Assembly (NCBI GenBank): GCA_021797025.1
Contig: JAKAAK010000098.1
Span: 1-10,599, forward strand
DNA: 10,599 bases
Direction: 5' to 3'
From: Thermoplasmata archaeon
GTDB lineage: Archaea; Thermoplasmatota; Thermoplasmata; Thermoplasmatales; Thermoplasmataceae
Made by a program: the position numbers and the translations under genes. The notes below the pieces were generated by a model that had not been told where the DNA came from, made no database searches, and saw only the letters and a program-made list of their open reading frames with translations. This document shows positions 6,341 to 10,599 of this stretch, in pieces; within the stretch, counting starts at the first letter, position 1; the number at the start of each line of letters is the position of its first letter.

Positions 6341-7539
6341 GTTTCACTAAGAACACGTAGAACATTTTTTCCAGTTACTTTCTCAATTTCACTAGAACTG
6401 TATCCGTTTTTAACAAGCCACCTTACTATATTCACAAATTCTGAAGGATTTTCCAAACCATTGACAAAGGGCACTTCTTCATATTTCTTTGCTAAAAGAG
6501 ATTCATTTATCCCTAATTCTCTAGAAAACAAATGATGCATACCAACATGGTCCCCAAACATAGTATCAGGACCAAATCCTACATGATCTATCCCCATTAT
6601 TTCAACAGCCTTCACAAAATGATCCATTACGCTGTATATTGAATGTTTGGGATGCCTTTCACTCAACGTTGTGTGGGGTGCGGCCTCTATGCCCAACACA
6701 CCCCCCTTCTCAGCAAGCAAAGTAAGGACATTGTCTGGTTTCATCCTTTTTGTATCCCACAAAGATCTACATCCCGCATGTGTAATGAGGCATGGTTTTT
6801 TGCTAGCGGATATAGCCTCTATACTTGTTTCATCTCCTACATGTGCTAAGTCAATAGTCATTCCAATCTTATTAAATCTTTCAACTGCCCTGTACCCAAA
6901 ATCTGTTAAACCCCCATCTTTCCTTTCTTTAAAGCCAGAGCCTAAGTAATTTGATTCGCTATATACAAGTCCAATACATCTTATACCTAACCCATACAAT
7001 ATGTCTATTCTATCAAGATCATTTTCTATCATCCCCGCCCCTTCTAAGTGTGGGATTATAGCAATTTGTTTTTGTTTTTTCGCCTTATATATATCTGCTA
7101 CTCTCGAGGCCTTGATTGCAAAATTTTGATGTTCAATATCACATAGTTTCATTCCAAGTTCACTGATAACCGAATTCCAATTCCATGGCGCATTTGAATT
7201 GATTAAATTAAAACTATTCAGAAGACCATCGAAAACGCCTGAAAGACCAGACATCGCAAGCCCTGAATACCCAGTATATATATGATTTCGTTTTATATAT
7301 TCATAGACATTTTTAAGGTCCTTGGGCAATACAAAAGGGTGATCATGCATTGAAACCATTGTAAACTTTTCGCAGAGTTCCTCCACAGTGTCCTCCTCAT
7401 TCCTCGAAATTTGAACTCTCTCTGATGCAACCCTATCTACCTCCGGTGCCAAGTCAAACTTATGAAAATCTAAATTCGAATCTAAATAGTCAAAAGAATG
7501 ATAACCTGTATAACTATCTTTAAATTTCATTTTTACCAT
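6316..7539 (-). CDS. M19 (renal/membrane dipeptidase-like) metallohydrolase
   Basis: A 407-residue protein of peptidase family M19, amidohydrolase-like TIM barrels with two zinc ions that cleave dipeptides and related amides. Predicted ligands are all found in order: H65-D66-H67 after strand 1, E166 in PHLEGAG, H233 in IDLAHVG, H254 in LITHAG, and D325 in GFGPD. The GLGIRCIGL and GGLTDFGYRAVERFNKIGMT stretches are strongly M19-like. Two features are odd. The first ligand pair is HxH where classic renal dipeptidase has HxD. There is also an extra N-terminal region of about 60 residues without a signal peptide, so the enzyme is cytoplasmic. These suggest a separate M19 subfamily with an altered substrate. 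The start at 7539 (MVKMKF) lies 24 nt from a TATA-like box; a second Met at 7530 is an alternative. It is the first gene of an operon with the epimerase. Confidence 0.9.
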   Translation of the reverse strand: MVKMKFKDSYTGYHSFDYLDSNLDFHKFDLAPEVDRVASERVQISRNEEDTVEELCEKFTMVSMHDHPFVLPKDLKNVYEYIKRNHIYTGYSGLAMSGLSGVFDGLLNSFNLINSNAPWNWNSVISELGMKLCDIEHQNFAIKASRVADIYKAKKQKQIAIIPHLEGAGMIENDLDRIDILYGLGIRCIGLVYSESNYLGSGFKERKDGGLTDFGYRAVERFNKIGMTIDLAHVGDETSIEAISASKKPCLITHAGCRSLWDTKRMKPDNVLTLLAEKGGVLGIEAAPHTTLSERHPKHSIYSVMDHFVKAVEIMGIDHVGFGPDTMFGDHVGMHHLFSRELGINESLLAKKYEEVPFVNGLENPSEFVNIVRWLVKNGYSSSEIEKVTGKNVLRVLSETWAYGDIN

Positions 7540-7558
7540 AAAATTTAATGCTATCTCT

Positions 7559-7567
7559 TATTTAAAC
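7559..7567 (-). promoter_or_regulatory. TATA-like box of the dipeptidase-epimerase operon
   Basis: GTTTAAATA on the minus strand, centred about 24 nt before the ATG at 7539, is the best box A candidate at leaderless spacing. It is weaker than the TATAAATAT boxes of the three plus-strand genes. Confidence 0.45.
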
Positions 7568-7598
7568 TTATTGTAAGATACAAATATTTATGATGCTA

Positions 7599-7616
7599 AA
7601 ACTAGTTTCTATTTTC
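7599..7616 (-). promoter_or_regulatory. Shared upstream element, dipeptidase operon copy (imperfect)
   Basis: The minus strand reads GAAAATAGAAACTAGTTT, matching the hydrolase/permease element at 12 of 18 bases, with AAATAGAAA identical. It ends 59 nt before the ATG and about 36 nt from the TATA centre, the same geometry as the other copies. AAACTAGTTT inside it is a perfect palindrome. The match alone could be chance in AT-rich DNA; the position makes it more credible. Confidence 0.4.
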
Positions 7617-7702
7617 GCATAGAGAAAGAAAGAGAAAACACGTAGATAGACAGATCATTAAGATTCTCATACTCTTTTAAACATTCGGAATATCATACAG
7701 AT

Positions 7703-7722
7703 TATCTTACCAGTTTCCAATA
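7703..7722 (+). repeat. Left terminal inverted repeat of the IS4-family element
   Basis: TATCTTACCAGTTTCCAATA is the exact reverse complement of 9003-9022. Similarity continues weakly for several bases on the inner side. Confidence 0.85.
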
Positions 7723-7733
7723 CTTAAATATTG

Positions 7734-7757
7734 TCCTATCATGTCATATTTATAGGA
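7734..7757 (+). promoter_or_regulatory. Transposase promoter with flanking inverted repeat
   Basis: TCCTAT (7734-7739) and ATAGGA (7752-7757) are inverted arms around CATATTTATAGG, a TATA-like sequence about 25-30 nt before the transposase ATG at 7778. A repressor or an RNA fold could use it. This is inference from the symmetry only. Confidence 0.35.
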
Positions 7758-7777
7758 TAATTTAATTTTTAATTATT

Positions 7778-8786
7778 ATGAAAACAGTGAAGGATATACT
7801 GAATAAATCAGCCAGTGAAATAGCAGAATCAATGAATATTGACATAAACTCAAAGAGGATTAAATTCATTGACCATGTATATTATTTAATTTACAGTGCA
7901 CTGCATGGTTGTGATTTAACCGATACTTCCATTGAAAATGGAATAAGCAAATCATGGTTATCAAAGCTTAATAATAATAAATTTTACATACCATTTATAC
8001 AGCTCTTCTATAAATTATTAAATCCATACATCAAGGCACATGATTATAAAATGTACAGTAAATACATATGTATCAGCAATAGATTCAACATTCATTAAAA
8101 CATTAATAAATGGTTCAGGAAGCTATAAAGGTATATCAAATGGAATGAAGATACATATTCCTGCCATAGTATTTCCATTTGCAGTTCCACTGAATGCATA
8201 GATATCATCTGCAAATGTAAATGATTCATCATTATTTGATAATATGATTAATAATATAGATAGTAAAATATTATATTCATCCATATTGGTATTTGATTTG
8301 GGCTATTATAATTTAAATAGGTTCAGTGAACTTGCCGATGAAAATATATTATTTGTTTCCAGAATAAAAAGGAATGCTGTATACACTGAATCGGGGAGAG
8401 TCAATAACCATGAAATGGTAACAATGAATAATGGATTGAATTTAAGGATTGTAAGGGTAAATGTTGATGGTTCTGAGTATAAATATATTACAGACATAAT
8501 GAATTTACCTGATAAATATATTTATTATGCATACAATTTAAGATGTAATATAGAGGAATTATTTAAGAGAATGAAATCTCAGCTTAAAATGGATCATTTA
8601 TTATCAAAGTCTATCAACGTAACAATAATACAAATATTCTCATACATGATTGCATATATTATTGTAAATAAAATAATGGAATCCATTGGAATTATGATCT
8701 CATTCCCTGAGATTATAAGGGGTATAAGGCATGGGTTTATAAGATATTTCAATAATATTTACCATCTTAATCTATCCAGGATATAG
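7778..8786 (+). pseudogene. IS4-family transposase, frameshifted and with an internal stop
   Basis: The first frame (7778-8098, 106 codons) gives the N-terminal region with a helix-turn-helix-like segment (SIENGISKSWLSKLNNNKF). Near 8060-8075 the reading must shift by one base. It then continues VSAIDSTFIKTLINGSGSYK with the first catalytic Asp at 8082-8084, reaches a TAG at 8199-8201 inside PLNA-stop-ISSANVND, and goes on in the same frame. The second catalytic Asp is in VFDLGYYNLNRF (8295-8297). The catalytic Glu is in the IS4 signature Y-x2-R-x3-E-x6-K at 8532-8576 (YNLRCNIEELFKRMK). All three DDE residues survive, so only two lesions inactivate it. The repaired product would be about 335 residues, short but plausible for the family. 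The second half can start at the ATG at 8244, but would lack the first Asp. Confidence 0.82.
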
Positions 8787-8799
8787 TTAAAATAAATTA

Positions 8800-8829
8800 G
8801 TAAGGCATCCCCATACGGGAAAGCCTTAC
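8800..8829 (+). terminator. Strong hairpin just after the transposase stop
   Basis: GTAAGGC (8800-8806) pairs with GCCTTAC (8823-8829), and TCCC (8808-8811) with GGGA (8817-8820), leaving the loop CATAC. It begins 14 nt after the transposase stop codon. No T-run follows directly, so it may serve to protect the mRNA or to block read-through into the transposase gene, as seen in other insertion sequences, rather than as a classic terminator. Confidence 0.55.
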
Positions 8830-8929
8830 ACCTTTGCTAGTAAATATTATAAACTTTCATTTAAGAATTTCTAATATTTCTAGAATTTGCTCTTTATTTT
8901 ATATCAATTGGTTGGTAATTAATCTATCA

Positions 8930-8946
8930 ATGATAATAATTATCAT
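8930..8946. repeat. Perfect 8-1-8 palindrome in the IS4-element 3' region
   Basis: ATGATAATAATTATCAT is symmetric around the central A at 8938. The inner 15 bases equal the 7-1-7 form of the bacterial Fur box. The rest of 8830-9002 is AT-rich non-coding DNA between the transposase gene and the right inverted repeat. Confidence 0.5.
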
Positions 8947-9002
8947 GAAATATAGGGTAAATAATAACAGATTTGATTAAGAATTGAAGGGAAATGTTTT
9001 AA

Positions 9003-9022
9003 TATTGGAAACTGGTAAGATA
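9003..9022 (-). repeat. Right terminal inverted repeat of the IS4-family element
   Basis: TATTGGAAACTGGTAAGATA on the plus strand is the exact reverse complement of 7703-7722. Confidence 0.85.
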
Positions 9023-9034
9023 TTTAAGTAATCT

Positions 9035-9062
9035 TTAAATAGAAATTCAATTAGGGATATCA
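9035..9062 (+). promoter_or_regulatory. Shared upstream element, permease gene copy
   Basis: TTAAATAGAAATTCAATT at 9035-9052 is identical to 4099-4116 and ends 62 nt before the permease ATG. Its right extension to 9062 (GGATATCA) matches the symporter copy at 2486-2493. This copy therefore links the two other groups and is the best representative of the element. Confidence 0.6.
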
Positions 9063-9084
9063 TAATAATCGTATAGATAATAAA

Positions 9085-9096
9085 CTATAAATATTA
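9085..9096 (+). promoter_or_regulatory. TATA box of the permease gene
   Basis: CTATAAATATTA is centred about 25 nt before the ATG at 9115. It has the TATAAATAT core and leaderless spacing, as in the symporter and hydrolase promoters. Confidence 0.65.
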
Positions 9097-9114
9097 GATA
9101 TGATTTGATTCCAT

Positions 9115-10542
9115 ATGGAAACAAATAAAAAAACACTGAAATCTAACCAGATAGGTTTATTCGGTTTGATGTTCCAGGGGTTGGGGGGTATTGCTCCTAT
9201 TGGAATATTTTTTGCATTAATTGGTGCGGCTGAATTTGCCTATGGTGCTATGGCTTTAGTATTTGTAGTAGGTCTAGCTGGGGCATTACTCTCTGCAAAC
9301 ACAGTATACCAATATTCGAAATATATCGCAAGCGCAAAAGGATATTATGGATATGTGCAACATGGTCTAGGAAAACCGATTTCAGCATTTACGTCTTATA
9401 CATATGTATTTTATGCTGCTGCTAATGCAGCAGGGCTTGTTTTGTTTTACCTATTTGGATTTTCAAGTTCTATAAATGAGGTATTTCATATAAATATACC
9501 ATGGTGGCTGGGTATTTTTTACATTACAATAATAATGGTTGTAGTGATCATAGGTATGTATCTAGGTATAAAACCAAGTGTAAAAACTATGGTAATCTTG
9601 GGTTTGGCTCAGATAATAGTCCTTGCAGTTATTTCTAGTGTTTTTGTTGTAAAAGCACCTGATAATAGCTTCAAGCCATTTACTCCGTATGTTGGGGCAT
9701 CAGGCATATTTTTAGGATTTACTGCAATTGGTTATCTGGGATATTCAGGCTATGGAACTATTCTATCATTAGGTGAAGAAGCAAAACTGCCTAGACGTAA
9801 CATGAAACTAGCTATTATAGGAATCTTCATTCTCAGTGCGTTTGCATGGATTTATGCGTCTTACGCCACAACAGTTGCTTGGGGAATTTCTGATATGTCA
9901 TCTTTTGTTTCTGCAGTAGTTCCTGCCGTTATACTTTCGTCAAAATACGTTGGATTTGTTGGTACCGCCGTTATGGTTTTGCTTTACGACATAGCAGCTT
10001 ATACACTAATTAACGCTTTTCTTACTTCTGGAAGTAGAGTTATTTTCGCAATGAGTAGAGATAAATTGATCCATGAAAAATTTTCAAGAGTTAGTGAAAA
10101 GAGAGGTTCTCCAACTATGGGCATCGCTTTAATAGTGGGAATTACAGTAATTATGGCTACCATTACTACGATAATTTTAACTATCGCATATGGGTTGACA
10201 ACTGGAATTGTTGACGCTTACATATTTCTGGGAGTCCTCACCACACTTGCAGCCTTGTCGGTTCACGGGATTACAAGTATCTCTTTGATGTTTTCTGGAA
10301 AAAGTAAAAAGCTTGGAACAATAAATTTAATGAAATATTTCACCTGGTTTATAATTCCTCTGGGAGCAATAATACTGACTTTGATAGCGGTTTATTATTC
10401 CTTACTAGGAATAGCTTTTCCATTCGAGGCGGCCCCAATTATTTTTGTAATATTCTGGATAGCACTTGGAGTATATATATATATTAAAAGGAAAATTATT
10501 CATAAGGAAATGGAAGATATATCTAACTACATGGAGGTTTAG
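9115..10542 (+). CDS. APC-superfamily amino acid permease
   Basis: A 475-residue membrane protein with about 12 hydrophobic segments, the normal size for the amino acid-polyamine-organocation superfamily. The N-terminal helix 1 region contains GLMFQGLGGIAPIGIFF (residues 17-33), with the glycine-rich unwound stretch that binds the substrate amino and carboxyl groups. GYSGYGTILSLGEEAKLPRR (about 209-228) is the helix 6 and cytoplasmic-loop motif, with the typical EEA-x-x-P-R pattern. SRVIFAMSRDKLIHEKFSRV (from residue 307) followed by SPTMGI is the conserved helix 8 region. It probably imports amino acids or related amines with protons; specificity is unknown. The gene has its own promoter, sits just downstream of the IS4-family element, and shares a regulatory motif with the hydrolase, symporter and dipeptidase genes. 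Confidence 0.92.
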   Translation: METNKKTLKSNQIGLFGLMFQGLGGIAPIGIFFALIGAAEFAYGAMALVFVVGLAGALLSANTVYQYSKYIASAKGYYGYVQHGLGKPISAFTSYTYVFYAAANAAGLVLFYLFGFSSSINEVFHINIPWWLGIFYITIIMVVVIIGMYLGIKPSVKTMVILGLAQIIVLAVISSVFVVKAPDNSFKPFTPYVGASGIFLGFTAIGYLGYSGYGTILSLGEEAKLPRRNMKLAIIGIFILSAFAWIYASYATTVAWGISDMSSFVSAVVPAVILSSKYVGFVGTAVMVLLYDIAAYTLINAFLTSGSRVIFAMSRDKLIHEKFSRVSEKRGSPTMGIALIVGITVIMATITTIILTIAYGLTTGIVDAYIFLGVLTTLAALSVHGITSISLMFSGKSKKLGTINLMKYFTWFIIPLGAIILTLIAVYYSLLGIAFPFEAAPIIFVIFWIALGVYIYIKRKIIHKEMEDISNYMEV

Positions 10543-10599
10543 ACTTAACTAGGATAACATATGTTAAATTCTTTATAAATATTTAATTTAATATTTAAT
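10543..10599 (+). promoter_or_regulatory. Gap after the permease: palindrome and TATA-like sequence for a gene beyond the window
   Basis: TAACATATGTTA (10555-10566) is a perfect 12-bp palindrome. CTTTATAAATATTTAA (10571-10586) follows and contains a good archaeal TATA match. Together they could be the promoter and operator of a plus-strand gene starting just past the window. That gene is not visible, so this is tentative. Confidence 0.3.

Larger units (their letters stand above)
7703..9022 (+). mobile_element. IS4-family insertion sequence, degenerate
   Basis: The element is about 1.32 kb, bounded by a perfect 20-bp inverted repeat (7703-7722 and 9003-9022), and contains one disrupted IS4-type transposase frame. 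No direct target duplication is evident next to the repeats, so the insertion is old, or the true ends lie a few bases off. It sits between the dipeptidase promoter and the permease promoter: only 12 bp separate its right end from the shared element of the permease gene. Its left end is about 86 bp beyond the dipeptidase element. Removing it would leave an ordinary divergent intergenic region of about 255 bp. Confidence 0.8.

Noticed and set aside
6643..6949. Two plus-strand ORFs of 68 and 100 codons inside the dipeptidase gene
   Set aside because: They are antisense to conserved M19 motifs, so they are composition artefacts.

Overview
The window looks like chromosomal DNA of an acidophilic archaeon of the Thermoplasmatales type (Ferroplasma/Acidiplasma/Picrophilus-like). 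This placement is an inference. It rests on strong AT richness, AGA/AGG/ATA-rich codon use, and the protein genes starting about 24-28 nt after a TATA-like box with no ribosome-binding site, which is the leaderless arrangement of archaea. Remnants of IS256, IS110, IS3/IS481 and IS4 transposons are abundant. No rRNA, tRNA, CRISPR array or replication gene was seen.

Layout. Positions 1-2463 are a graveyard of mobile DNA: the tail of an IS256-like transposase (1-210), a small two-helix membrane protein gene (454-654, minus), a decayed unrecognised coding stretch (690-1071, minus), a truncated IS3-type element with intact orfA (1314-1583, minus), the C-terminal half of an IS110 transposase (1656-2255, plus) and a frameshifted IS3/IS481-type integrase tail (2240-2463, plus). 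Positions 2548-10542 are a metabolic region: an MFS metabolite:H+ symporter (2548-3864, plus), a PgdA/cyclic-imidase-like metal hydrolase (4178-5047, plus), an overlapping minus-strand pair of an M19 dipeptidase-like enzyme (7539-6316) and an extended-SDR NAD-dependent epimerase/dehydratase (6340-5363), and an APC-superfamily amino acid permease (9115-10542, plus). A degenerate IS4-family element with 20-bp terminal inverted repeats (7703-9022) sits between the dipeptidase promoter and the permease promoter.

How the genes may work together. The four transcription units share an AT-rich element about 60 nt upstream of their start codons. It is 18/18 identical before the hydrolase and the permease, and looser before the symporter and the dipeptidase. 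The TATA boxes lie at matching distances. This suggests one regulon: two transporters bring in a substrate, and a C-N hydrolase, a metallo-dipeptidase and an NAD-dependent SDR process it. The substrate could be N-acyl or cyclic amide compounds or peptides. That assignment is inference; the co-regulation signal is directly visible in the sequence.
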